DNA of 64,000 bases from Dioscorea cayenensis subsp. rotundata (lineage: Eukaryota > Streptophyta > Magnoliopsida > Dioscoreales > Dioscoreaceae): positions 18,382,382 through 18,446,381 of the forward strand of contig NC_052472.1 in the NCBI RefSeq assembly GCF_009730915.1, written 5' to 3'. The notes under the pieces were generated by a model, which was not told the origin of the DNA, made no database searches, and saw only the letters and a program-made list of their open reading frames with translations. Of the stretch, positions 35,066 to 46,779 are shown in pieces; position 1 is the first letter of the stretch; every line of letters begins with the position of its first letter. The position numbers and the translations under genes were made by a program.

Positions 35066-36429
35066 ATGCTTCTTCTCCGCTTCTCTCCTCGATCCATCCT
35101 CACACCTCGCCGGCGCCGTCTCCTCTCCTCCTCCGGCCACCGTCCCCCACCTCCCACCGAAGAAGACGAAGACGAAGACGAAGACGATCCCCACCCCTCC
35201 TCCCGTCGCCGTCAATCCCTCCTCTCCGATGCCGATCAAATCATCTCCATCCTCAAACAAGACGGTCTCGGCTTCGAAGCCCGCACCGCCCTCAACGATC
35301 TCCATCCAAATCTCACCGCCGCCCTCGTTCACCTCGTCCTCCGCCGCATCCACTCCTCCATGACCACCGCCAACAAATCCCGATCCGCCAAACTCGCCTT
35401 CAAATTCTTCGCTTGGGCTTCCGATCAACCCCACTACTCCCACCCCACCCACATCTACAATCTCACCATGAAGATCTTCTCCGACGCCGACGAGCTCAAG
35501 AACATGTTCAAACTCCTCAACGAGATGACCATCAGAGGCCTCCCCATCACCGCTCACACTCTCCAAATCATCATCTGCTCTTGCGGCCAAGCCGGCCTCG
35601 CCCGCAACGTCGTCGAGCGTTTCATCCGTTCCAATAACTTCAATTTCCGGCCTTTCAAGTCCTCCTTTCAACGCCATCCTCCATTCCCTTCTCACCATCG
35701 ATCAATTCCGTTTGATCGAATGGGTTCACCAGCAAATGCTCGCCGCCGACCACTCCCCGGACACTCTCACCTACAACATCCTCATGTTCGCCAAGCTAAA
35801 GCTCGGAAAACCCACCGAATTCTACAACCTCATTACCGAGATGGCTCACCGTGGCATCCCTCCCGACCTCCACACCTACAACCTCATCCTCCACGTCCTC
35901 GGCAAAGGCGACAATCCCGCAGGCGCAACCAAAGCTCCTGAACAACATGGAAGCAGACGGTTGCCGTCCCAGTGTCCTCCACTTCACCAACCTCATCGAC
36001 GGCCTCAGCCGCGCCGGAAATTTACGAGCTTGTGAGCACTTCTTCGACGAGATGAAGAAGAACCACTGCGAACCAGATGTAGTTTGCTACACAGTGATGA
36101 TCAATGGGTACCTCGTCGCCGGCGAGTTTGGGAAAGCACAGGAGTTGTTCGATGAAATGCTTGTGAGAGGGCATTTGCCGAATGTTTTCACTTATAATTC
36201 GATGATTCGTGGGCTTTGTGTTGCCGAGAAGTTTGATGAAGCTTGTGCGATGCTTAAAGAGATGGATGCGCGAGGATGCACTCCGAATTTCTCGGTTTAT
36301 AGTACTTTGGTTGGGAGATTGAGGCGTGCTGGCAGGGTTGCTCAGGCTCGTGCTGTCATTGGGTATATGGTTGATAAGGGACATTATTTGCACCTTGTTT
36401 CCAAGTTTAAGGGATACAGGAGATGCTAG
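35066..36429 (+). pseudogene. P-class PPR protein gene with two +1 frameshifts
   Basis: An intronless gene begins MLLLRFSPRSILTPRRRR, an Arg/Ser-rich N-terminus fitting an organelle transit peptide. It reads through an acidic run into PPR repeats (THIYNLTMKIF, TAHTLQIIICSCGQAG). At 35666-35668 (TTT) the frame moves +1 and continues (NAILHSLL, DTLTYNILMFAKLKLG, LHTYNLILHVLGKG). At 35931-35933 (AAA) it moves +1 again into LLNNMEADGCRPSVLHFTNL, DVVCYTVMINGYLVAGE, VFTYNSMIRGLCVAEKF and a final VYSTLVGRLRRAG..., ending at TAG 36427-36429. About eight PPR units are visible. PPR proteins bind organelle RNA. The repeats resemble the At1g55630/At3g60050-type P-class proteins, from memory. Without the two shifts it would be ~453 residues and complete, so this is a very young pseudogene or contains sequence errors. 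Confidence 0.8.
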
Positions 36430-36855
36430 CGTGCACGGGCCGAAAACTAATCACTCTAGCTCGTGCGTTTTCACCTGATGACATAGAGTTAGGGTTGTAG
36501 GACTGTAAACTTATACTCACAACTGAGTATTTTTTATTATCACTGTGTCTTATAGGATTTGAACTTGGAGTTTTTAAATCCTCACATATGTCGCAGTGGG
36601 GTTAATACTGTTATTCAGGCTCGAGCTGTCATTGGGTATATGGGTTGATCAGGGATATTATTTGCACCTTGTTTCTAAGTTTAAGGGATACACTAGATGT
36701 TAGCATGCAGAGCCTAAAAATTGATCGTCTAGTGACACAGTGTTCAGATTGTAGGATTGTAAACTTACATTTGAAAACTGAGAATTTTTTACTATCATAT
36801 TACTTGAATTCTGAGTTTTTAAATCAACACATTTCACGCTGGGATTAATACGGTT
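36330..36855 (+). repeat. Tandem duplication of the PPR gene 3' end
   Basis: The last ~90 coding bases plus the downstream flank (36340-36614) are repeated at about 36617-36855: 'gctgtcattgggtatatgg' and 'tttgcaccttgtttc' recur, followed by matching 3' flank ('gtaggattgtaaacttaca'). The second copy has a G insertion ('atgggttgatcaggg') and is not part of the gene. Confidence 0.85.
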
Positions 36856-37373
36856 GGATTATGAACAATTTCATAACATTATTAATTTTAACTTTATTAT
36901 CATTTATTTTGTTGAGAGTTGCTAAAAATATCTCATATTACATATTTTTCTCGTTGCCGAGATAGAAGCTTTTCATTGGTTTGTTAGTCTTGTGTAGGAC
37001 TGGGAACGGTTGAGCTGAATAGTTGATATGACCCTAAAAATAGGGTGAGGTCAAATGGGGAATAAGTTCCATTTTCAAGAAATAAACAGTTTGGATCACT
37101 AATTAAAGCTGTTAAATATTCTCTCAATGGTAAAAATGGTAGCGGAGTAGAAACAGTCAAGAGGTCTGCTTAGATGCAGTCACTCCTGAAAGAGTGCATT
37201 ATAGCTTGTGAGCGCAGAACTCTAGTTGTTTTACGAATGGTGGTGGTTCAAGGTGATTAAAGCCTAAAGAAAATTTTCAAAATAAAACTTCTATTTTATC
37301 TAAATTTGTTATGGAAATCCATATGAAATGTTTGTTAACATTTCTATAAGCTAATAGAGGCTCATCACTAGAC
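36856..37373. other. Intergenic spacer
   Basis: No gene or clear repeat is visible. Confidence 0.5.
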
Positions 37374-38262
<889 letters not shown>

Positions 38263-38273
38263 TATCATATTTT

Positions 38274-38956
38274 GGGCTTGTTTGGATTAGCTTGTAGAAA
38301 AAATGCTTTTGTTTTAATTTATAAAAGCACTTTTTTTACAAGTGCTTCCTTGAGTGCTTTTCAATATTTTTATGTTTGGATAGGTTAATAAAAAATTACT
38401 TTTGTATGTATGAAGTTGTTTGGATGTGAATTTTCTAAAAGGTTTTTAGAGGTGGTAAATTATTAAAATGGACATTCATTTTGTTTTCATTGATTTACTA
38501 TTATACATTCAATTAATGATGATGAAAACATTAGTGATAATAATAATAATAACTTAATGTGATATTATTATAATTATAATTATAATTATAACAATTATTA
38601 TTACTGTTATTATTATTATTGCAATTATTAATAATATTAATATTAATATTAATATTATTAAGTAAAATTAGATGCAGGATGAGAGATGGAGAAGAAAGTT
38701 AGGAGTGAGTGTATTAATTTATGAATTTGTTGAGTGTATAATGGTAATTAGACAACTCTTAAAATAGCTTCCCTAAAGTGCTTTTTTGGGAAGCACCACT
38801 TGAGTAGCTTCTCAAAAAAGCTGAAATTCAACATTTTTTTAACAGCTTTAGCTTTTGCCTAAAAGCAAATACAAACATGAATTTTAAAACCTAGAAATAC
38901 TTAACTTATAAAAAAACACTTCTGGACTTTAAAAAAGCCAATCCAAACATGGCCTT
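38274..38956. mobile_element. hAT-like MITE, second copy
   Basis: The left end 'gggcttgtttggattagctt' is matched by the inverted right end, 'agccaatccaaacatggcc'. The interior is AT-rich with TAA/TTA runs and non-coding. It lies 11 bp from the ARF1-carrying element and is similar at the ends. Confidence 0.6.
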
Positions 38957-39750
38957 TAACTCATAAATGAAGAACTCAAAAATAAAAAGTTTAAAAAAAA
39001 AAAAAATAAATTAAAAATTTTAATATTTATAATAAAAAATTAATATGAAATTATCCGTGATTATAAATCTTAAATTAACTATAGAAAGTAGACGGTGAGG
39101 TTTTAAAATTTTAACACTAGGTCTTCCAAAAATAGAAGGCTTAAAATCATTGCTTCGGTTGAGCCCGCCACGCCTAAAATTTAGTATGGATATATTTATT
39201 TATTTTTATTTTACGGCTACAAGCACTTCATATTTAAGAGATTGTTAAAGACAGACAGACAGCTACACATCAGTTATGGTGGTTTACAGATTTTTAGAAA
39301 AAGTTTTTTACTTTACAACACTTGAGGGGTGAAACCATTGTTTATCTCATAGAGGACCAACACCCAGACCCCCTTGAATAGTATTGATTTATTAGTATTG
39401 AGTCTAAATATACAGTGCATGAACAATATAAAACAGTACTGTTAGAAAAAAATTCAAACCCTTATCCTCCTCTTTGCACTCTTATGTCATACCATTGAGA
39501 CCTTAGTATGGATTTACACAATATACTTATTAGGATTTTTTTTTGTTGACAAGAAAATTACTTGTCATTACTTGCAAAGATAAGCAGCCGCTTAGAAAGG
39601 TAAAGGCATGCACAAATTTCGACGAAGCAAGTGGGGGCGAGACCCACGCATACATGGTGTTTGGACCACCCATACACAATCACACTTCAAAAAATGTGTC
39701 CTTACCCATGATTCGAATCATCACTACTTATGAAAAGTTCTAATAAAGAC
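38957..39750. other. Repeat-rich spacer before the serpin cluster
   Basis: About 39200-39500 is a diverged copy of the spacer sequence found at 47770-48000 and 61310-61550 ('ggtgaaaccattgttt', 'gtgaatagta', 'tttgaaccc'-like stretches). No gene is seen. A 66-codon ORF at 39543-39743 has no domain. Confidence 0.5.
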
Positions 39751-39754
39751 CCGA

Positions 39755-41456
39755 TTACCGATATATCGTTCGTCTGCTTGAAAAGGTACGTTTAAACGGT
39801 ACGTTTATGGCTTATTCATATTTTTTTTTATTATGAGAGTGGCATTTGATTTACCCATCAAAGTCAAAAATTAAGGATTAAGTTTATGGCTTGTTGATAT
39901 TTATTTAAAATAAATTTAATATTTTTATTAACATAATTAAAAAAATTTTCAATTATTATTAATTGTGTTTAATGGGTTATATATATATGACAAAAGGGAT
40001 AAACTCAAGTGACGAGTTAATGCGGTGCCACCTTTATAGTGGGCCATTAAACTCCATATGGAGTTCAAATTCATAGTGATGAGTTAATGTGGTGCGAACT
40101 TTTATAGTGGGCCATTAAGCTCCACATGGGGTTTAAATTTTTACAAAATTGATTTTTTTTATTTTTATGTAGGATTCGAACTCATGCCATCTTTTATTTC
40201 TCCTAAAAAGCTTGAAATTAATATAGCTAACAACTTTAACCAAGTAGTTTTGGCATAAAATTATTTTAATTAATATCCACTCAAACATATAAAAACCAAA
40301 TTTCTAAATAGCAAGCATGAAATTTATTATTATAAAGTGAACATAGCAATGGCCAAGATTGTGAAGGGAGCTCAAACTTTCATTTGGGAAGAGAAATAGC
40401 TACCATCTTTTTAACTTGAAAATGCTAGGAAAATTTTAAATTTTTTGTTACAGAAAAAACTTATTATTATTATTTATGGTTAAATTATATGTTTTCCACT
40501 AATATATATTTGTGAAAATCATATATATCTTCATATATTTAATTTTTTTTATGTACAAATGTTTTTTTAAAAAATTGAGAATGCATGAAATTTCTAGGTT
40601 TTAAAGGGTATATATCAGCATGGGTTGATGTATTGATTTTGTGAATTTGCTTTAACTTCAAATAAAAAGGCTCTTGAAGTGGCAAAGGAGGTGAATGGTT
40701 GGGTGGAGAAAGAGACTAATGGTTTGATCAAAGATCTCCTTCCTTATGGCTCAGTGAACAGCATGACAAAGATTAATCATAGCCAATGCACTCTACTTCA
40801 AAGGACTATGGGAACACAAGTTTGATATTTCTAAAACAAGAGAAAAAGAATTCCATCTTCTTGATAGCACCATCATCAAAGCACCATTCATGACCAGCAA
40901 AGAAGACCAGTTCATCACCTCCTTTGATGGCTTCCAAGTTCTCCGTCTTCCTTATCGAAAACACCAAAATACGAAGAGCTTTTCGATGTATATATACCTC
41001 CCTGATGATCTTTTTGGCCTTCATCGCTTTCTGGAAAAAATAGCTAATGAACCAGGCTTTGTAAGCAACCACATTCCTCTCAGGAGAGTAGAAGTTGGCC
41101 GGTTCATGATACCAAAGTTTAAGTTCTCATATGGTTTTGAGGTGTCTAAAGTTTTGAAGAGTTTGGGATTGGAACTTCCCTTCAGTGAAAATGCTGACTT
41201 TTCTGGCATGATTTTGAGTTCATCTTCTGCTGACAAGTTGTTCATATCCAGTGTGCATCACAAGGCTACAATTGAAGTGGAAGAGGAAGGAACTGTGGCT
41301 GTTGCTGCAACTGGTTTGGTTTTTACACAAAGGTGTTATGTTCCTCCTGTGAACTTTGTTGCAGATCATCCTTTCATGTTTGTCATTAGAGAGGATGTTA
41401 CTGGGGCACTGCTCTTCTTTGGGGTTGTTGTTAATCCTTTACTTTCCGCTGATTAG
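39755..41456 (+). pseudogene. Serpin pseudogene psi-1 (exon 1 lost, exon 2 frameshifted)
   Basis: Only ~45 bp of exon 1 remains (39760-39805, 'cgtctgcttgaaaaggtacg' against 'cgcctgcttggaacggtacg' of the intact gene). It joins directly to intron sequence. Exon 2 (40670-41456) is 787 bp, one base longer than the intact 786-bp exon, because of an extra base at 'gacaaagatta' near 40765. After that shift the serpin reads cleanly to the natural stop (DKLFISSVHHKATIEVEEEG, then VADHPFMFVI). The hinge is GTVAVAAT and the predicted P4-P1 is FTQR (41323-41334), giving P1 Arg. Elsewhere it is nearly identical to the gene at 58687. It cannot make a serpin. Confidence 0.9.
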
Positions 41457-41987
41457 ATTAAAACAAAAATTAAGGAAATAAATAGTTTATGTTTGAGTTT
41501 GATGAGGAGACTTACACTCAATATTCTCCTATGTTGTTATGAATTAGTAAATTATATGTAGCAACAAGTTTATGTAGTCACTTGTACTTGTTTTTTTTTT
41601 TGGTAGAAGAGCTGAAAGCTACAAAACAGAGAAAAAACAACACAAAAAAATTTAGAAGAAGAGGTTGTGACTGGCACAAAGCCCATCAAGCCAACTGGCA
41701 CAAAGCTCATCAAGCCAGAATGGTCGGTTAAGTCCTTTGAAAAAGAGGGATAAGGCAGGATTGAGAAGCCCAAAGGCGGCCAATTCATCGGCGATAGACT
41801 TCGTTTCCCTTGGAATCGTGGAGAAGGAGATGTCAGGGAAATCCTTCATTAGTTGATTCAGTTTATTGAGCAGGTTACTTGCGCGCCAGGATATGTAGGG
41901 GTGAAAATTTCGCTTAGTTGCTCGACCCCTGGGCAATCACAGCAAATGATGGTAGGTTTCCAGTTGAAATCTTTACAATGTTGAAGG

Positions 41988-42300
41988 TGTTGTGGAAAAA
42001 CAAATAGAAATATGCAAAAAAAATAAAATGAAAATGCATAAGAACACAGGAATTTAACGTGGTTCGGCTTTCAATCAAGCCTACATCCACGGAGCAGCAA
42101 GAAAACCCTCTTAATTCTCAATGACGAGCAATACACACATACTAAGGGGGAAAAACAAAGAAAGTTTCATATAACCCCCTAAGTTATTCCAAAATTGGCC
42201 AATGGGTTCACAAATAAGTAAAATGACAAATCAACCCATATAAAATAGTATAGGGTTGAAAATGCAAAACGAGTCATCCAACTTAAGCCCCAAATCAACA
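41988..42300 (-). repeat. Copia 3' LTR (313 bp)
   Basis: This is the longer LTR copy. It holds 35 bp ('tattccaaaattggcc' onward) that the other LTR lacks. The missing block is bordered by short 'taag' repeats. Confidence 0.95.
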
Positions 42301-42845
42301 ATCTCCACCTTGGCGAGATTTGCAAGCCACATCACAAACCATCTCATCATTGACATCCACCTTAGTATGAAATCTCACACCAATCTCACAAGTTCCTTGC
42401 TGCATCTCCAACAATTCAAACAATCACAATGTTGACCAAGTTCAAGCAATGATTGAACTTGGCACCACTAATGACCTTAGTCATCATATCGCGAGGATTA
42501 TCCCTTGTATGAATTTTTTCGAAGCAAAAATAACCCCACCATTCACAATATCACGAACAAAATGAAAAGCGAATATCTATATGTTTAGTCCGAGCATGGT
42601 GAACTCGGTTCTTTGCTAAGTGAATAGCACTCTGGCTATCACTAAATACCTCCACCTGTTTTTGGTTAAACCCCAAGTCTGCAATCAGTCCATGTATCCA
42701 AATGGCCTCCTTCAAAGCTTCGTTGTTGCCATATACTCGCTTACGTAGTAGATAATGCTACGATGAGACGCAATGTAGACTTCAACCGATAGGCCCACTA
42801 GCCAAAGTAAACAAATACCTCGTAGTAGACCTCCTATTGTCCGGA

Positions 42846-45747
42846 TCACCGAGAAAAATCTGAATCCACATAGCCAATGAGAAATCTGTCATCATTCTCA
42901 TGATTTCTCTCAAATTTTAGACCAACCTCCATAGTGCCTTTAATGTACCTCACTACCCACTTTGCAGCTTCCCAGTGTTTTTTTCCTGGATCATGCATAT
43001 ATCTACACACCATACTAACAGCCTGGGAAATATCAAGTCTTGTACATACCATAGCATACATAAGACATCCAATTAAACTAGCATAAGGTACCTTCTTCAT
43101 ATAATCTCTTTCGACATCAGATTTTGGGGATTGATCAGCACTAAATTTAAAATGAGGAGCAAGAGGGGTACTAACTGGTTTAGTGTGTTCATCCATGCCA
43201 AACCGCTGTACTATATTCTTCAAGTATTGGTTTTGACTCAGATGCACTGTGCCCTTTACTTTGTCTCTACTAATCTCCATGCCCAATATCTTCTTAATTC
43301 CTTCATTTCAAATTCTGAGTTCAACTGGTTCTTCAACTTATCAACCTTAGCAATATTTCTTGCAGCAATTAACATGTCATCCACATATAACAATAAGTAA
43401 ATGAAAGTCCCATCCAACAACTTCTTAAAGTAAACACAAGGATCATAAAGACTTCTTGTGAATTTCTAAACTTTCATAAATTGATCAAACCTCTTGTACC
43501 ATTGCCTTGGAGACTGTTTCAAACCATATAATGACCTGTTCAACCTGCAAACCAAGTCTTCCTTGCCAACTGCCTTGAAACCTTCTGGTTGTGACATGTA
43601 AATCTCCTCTTCTAAGTCCCCATGCAGAAATGCAGTCTTCACATCAAATTGTACCAAATTCAAGTCAAATTGAGCAACCAAAGCCAAAAGAATCCGAATA
43701 GATGAATGCTTTACTACTGGAGAAAAAACCTCATTGTAGTCAAGTCCTTCTCTCTGTGTATAACCTTTGGCCACCAATCTTGCCTTGAACCTCACACTAT
43801 CTTTTCCCTGAGTACCTTCCTTTTTTGCGTACACCCATTTGCAACCAATCTCTTTTCTTCCCTTTGGTAGCTTCACAAGCTCCCAAGTGTTATTCTTCTG
43901 AAGAGATTGCATTTCTTCATCCATAGCCTTATTCCAATCTATTTTTTTCTCGAACTTCTAATGGCTTCTTTATAGGTGGTTGGAATGTCATCTTCTAAAA
44001 CAGCAACGCATAAGCAACCATGTCGACCAAAATCGGGGTGGCTTTCTCGATTTCTCTCCTTGTCCTAGTTGCGACTATGCTATTATCATCGTCGTTGTTT
44101 AGGTTCATGCTGAGAACCTCCATCAATATTATCTGTAAAATCATTTGTAGGTGTACGGCTTGCATCCATCTGGGAACTAGATGCATTATGCTCAAACTCC
44201 ACCTGTTGCACATTCCTGCTTTGCACAATTTTCTTACTAGGTTGTATTTCACTTTTGAGAAATCTGCCTCCATCAAATGTAACATCTCTGCTTAATATCA
44301 ACTTCTTCAACTCTGGGCATCATAACCTGTATCCTTTGACACCACTGCAAAGACCCAAAAATACACCTTTTTTTGCTCTCGGATCAAGTTTACTTTCTGT
44401 GACATGAAAGTAAGCAGTACAACCAAAAATATGCAAAGAATCATAATCAGTAGCAGGTTTTCCGGTCCACACCTCATAAGATGTTTTACCTTCAAGTGCA
44501 GCTGATGGTAATCTATTGATGAGGTGGCATGCATATGCAACTGCCTCTGCCCAAAACATCTTGCCCAAAGCAGCGTTGGACAACATACACCTCACCTTTT
44601 CCAACAAGGTCCTGTTCATCCTCTCTGCTACCCCATTTTGTTGTGGATTTCCCCTCACTGTGAAATGCCTCATAATACCTTCATCTTCACAAAATTTCTG
44701 GAAAGAATTAGACTTGTACTCACCTCCGTTGTCAGACCTCAAGCACTTTATTTTAATTCCAGTCTGATTCTCAACCATTTTCTTCCAAACCAAAAAAAAT
44801 GTTGAAAACCTCATCTTTAGTCTTCATTGTGTAGACCCAAACTCTTCTGAAAAAGTCATCTACAAATGTAACAAACCAAAACTTTCCTCCTAAAGATGCA
44901 ACCTCGTGTTGGCCCCCAAACATCTCAGTATGCACATAATCAAGAATTCCTTCGATCGATGTACTCGAGGTTCCAAATTTCACCTTGGTCTGCTTTTTCC
45001 CAATACACAATGCTCACAAAAAAATCAATCTTGCATGTCTTTGCACCCTTTAACAAGCCTTGCTTGACCAGACTCCCTTTGTAGTGCCTTCTCACCAAAG
45101 CATGTCCAAGCCTCATATGCCACAACCTAGAAGCATCGAAAACACCTTCACTCGCTTGGCAACAATCGTAGCAGACTCCACCTACAATTGTTTTTTTCCT
45201 TGTAGAAAAATACAAATTCTTCCTGTCTGGCTCCTCTCATCACAACCATAGCACCCTTGGACACTTTCAGCTCACATGCCTCCATTGTGACTTTGAAACC
45301 TCTAGATTCCGAAGCACCCAAAGATATCAAATTTTTCTTCAGATCTGGTACATACCAAACATTTGTCAACTCTCTGATAGTTCCATTATGAAGTTTCAAA
45401 CAGATTGAGCCTACTCCTTTCTTTTCACATGCATAATCATTTCCCATGAGGACTGTCCCATTATCAGATAACTCCAAACTGGTAAAATGATCCTTATTCG
45501 AACACATATGGTATGAGCAACCAGAATCCATGATCCAACTATTTGAAATACTATCAGAAGTGGATACCAAAGCAAACTTAGAGTCATCATCCCCCTGGGC
45601 CACATTAGCATTCTCAGTTTTCTTCTCTTTTCCCTTCTCCTTTTGCTTCAATTTTGGACAGTCTTTCTTCCAATGGCCTTTATTATGGCAGAATGAACAC
45701 TCATCTTTTGCTGGAATTTTTCTACCATCTGCTGAAGTTCCTCTCAA
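42846..45747 (-). pseudogene. Copia pol: zinc knuckle, protease, integrase, RT, RNase H
   Basis: In order on the minus strand: knuckle CSFCHNKGHWKKDC and protease core WIMDSGCSYHMC (45747-45148), pre-integrase LWHMRLGH (45215-44940), integrase SDNGGEY and PQQNGVAERMNRT (44814-44320), RT ERKVRWVYAKKEG-like start with VKTAFLHGDLEEEIYM (43924-43466), and RNase H region (43286-42846). It is broken by several frameshifts, most at homopolymers: 45191-45197, 45018-45024, 44792-44799 and 42854-42858. There is also an amber codon at 43468-43466 and a small deletion near 43300. As read it is not functional. Confidence 0.85.
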
Positions 45748-45825
45748 AGCTCCTCTAGACTTGGACCAAAACTTGTTCTTCTTATCTGATTGTCATTGCT
45801 CTGTTCGTCCCCTTACTGCTAATGC

Positions 45826-46434
45826 TTATGAATTCTCAAACTGGGCCTGCTTATCTCTCCTACGAAACTCATTATTCATCAAAGCATCAGAAACATCTTT
45901 AAATGTTATTGAATCTTTACCATAAATTAGTGTGGTGGCAAAATGATCAAACGAATCAGGTAATGAACTCAATAACAATAAGGCTTTATCTTCATCTTCA
46001 GCTTCTTCATCCAGATTTAACAAATCAGCAATCAATTTATTGAAAGAGTGAATATGCTCCATCATTGGCGTACCTTCTTTGTATGAAAAACAGAAAACTT
46101 GCCTTTTCAAATACAAACGATTTTGAATGCTCTTTATCATGTATTTATCTTCCAGTGTCTGCCACAAATCCTTCGCCATAGTCTCTTTCATCACGAAATA
46201 CTTCACCTCCTTTGCAAGACAGAGACGAATGGTGCCACACGCCAATCTATTCATCTTCACCCACTCATTCTGTTCCATATCATCCGGTTTATCTTCTAGG
46301 GTTACATCTAACCCTTGTTGCACAAGAACATCCAACACTTCACACTGCCACATCCCAAAATTCGTGTTCCCATCGAATTTTTTAATTTCAAATTTTAGCA
46401 TTTGAAACAGCCATCCGTGCCGTGGGAGATCCAA
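45826..46434 (-). CDS. Copia gag (UBN2-type)
   Basis: This open frame of 202 codons includes KFDGNTNFGMWQCEVLDVLV, then DLWQTLEDKYMIKSIQNRLY and LLLLSSLPDSFDHF, the usual gag core of plant Copia elements that packages the RNA. It stops at 45826 and the zinc-knuckle part follows in a piece starting at 45747. The split suggests one stop or frameshift between gag core and knuckle. Confidence 0.8.
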   Translation of the reverse strand: MDLPRHGWLFQMLKFEIKKFDGNTNFGMWQCEVLDVLVQQGLDVTLEDKPDDMEQNEWVKMNRLACGTIRLCLAKEVKYFVMKETMAKDLWQTLEDKYMIKSIQNRLYLKRQVFCFSYKEGTPMMEHIHSFNKLIADLLNLDEEAEDEDKALLLLSSLPDSFDHFATTLIYGKDSITFKDVSDALMNNEFRRRDKQAQFENS

Positions 46435-46486
46435 TTGCTACCTGTGTTCCAGATCCAGATCCGGGCATTCTCTCACAGGATCGAAT

Positions 46487-46499
46487 CTCTCTGATACCA
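46487..46499 (-). other. Copia primer-binding site
   Basis: TGGTATCAGAGAG on the minus strand, three bases after the 5' LTR, is complementary to the 3' end of initiator methionine tRNA, the usual primer of plant Copia elements. Confidence 0.85.
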
Positions 46500-46502
46500 C
46501 TT

Positions 46503-46779
46503 TGTTGTGGAAAAACAAATAGAAATATACAAAAAAATAAAATGAAAATGCATAAGAACACAGGAATTTAACGTGGTTCGGCTTTCAATCAAGCCTACAT
46601 CCATGGAGCAGCAAGAAAACCCTCTTAATTCTCAATGACGAGCAATACACACATACTAAGGGGGAAAAACAAAGAAAGTTTCATATAACCCCCTAAGTAA
46701 AATGACAAATCAACCCATATAAAATAGTATAGGGTTGAAAATGCAAAACGAGTCATCCAACTTAAGCCCCAAATCAACA
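46503..46779 (-). repeat. Copia 5' LTR (277 bp)
   Basis: This LTR adjoins the primer-binding site, so it is the 5' LTR on the minus strand. Besides the 35-bp deletion it differs from its partner by only a few bases. Confidence 0.95.

Larger units (their letters stand above)
41988..46779 (-). mobile_element. Copia LTR retrotransposon, complete, 4,792 bp
   Basis: Both LTRs (41988-42300 and 46503-46779) start TGTTGTGG and end ATCAACA. The element is flanked by GAAGG (41983-41987 and 46780-46784). On the minus strand the primer-binding site TGGTATCAGAGAG (46499-46487, initiator Met tRNA type) and a purine-rich tract AAGGTGGAGAT before the 3' LTR (42311-42301) are in place. The domain order gag, protease, integrase, RT, RNase H marks it as Copia. 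The insertion lies inside the RNase H domain of the LINE. The LTRs are nearly identical apart from one 35-bp deletion, so the insertion is young. Confidence 0.95.

Noticed and set aside
34960-35698. Arg/Pro-rich plus-strand ORF and Gly/Glu-rich minus-strand ORF at the PPR 5' end
   Set aside because: Shadows of the GC-rich PPR coding frame. The PPR frame alone shows recognised repeats.
40806-41245. Minus-strand ORFs opposite serpin exon 2 (also 60191-60621)
   Set aside because: Antisense shadows of a highly conserved serpin exon, present in both copies only because the sense strand is conserved.
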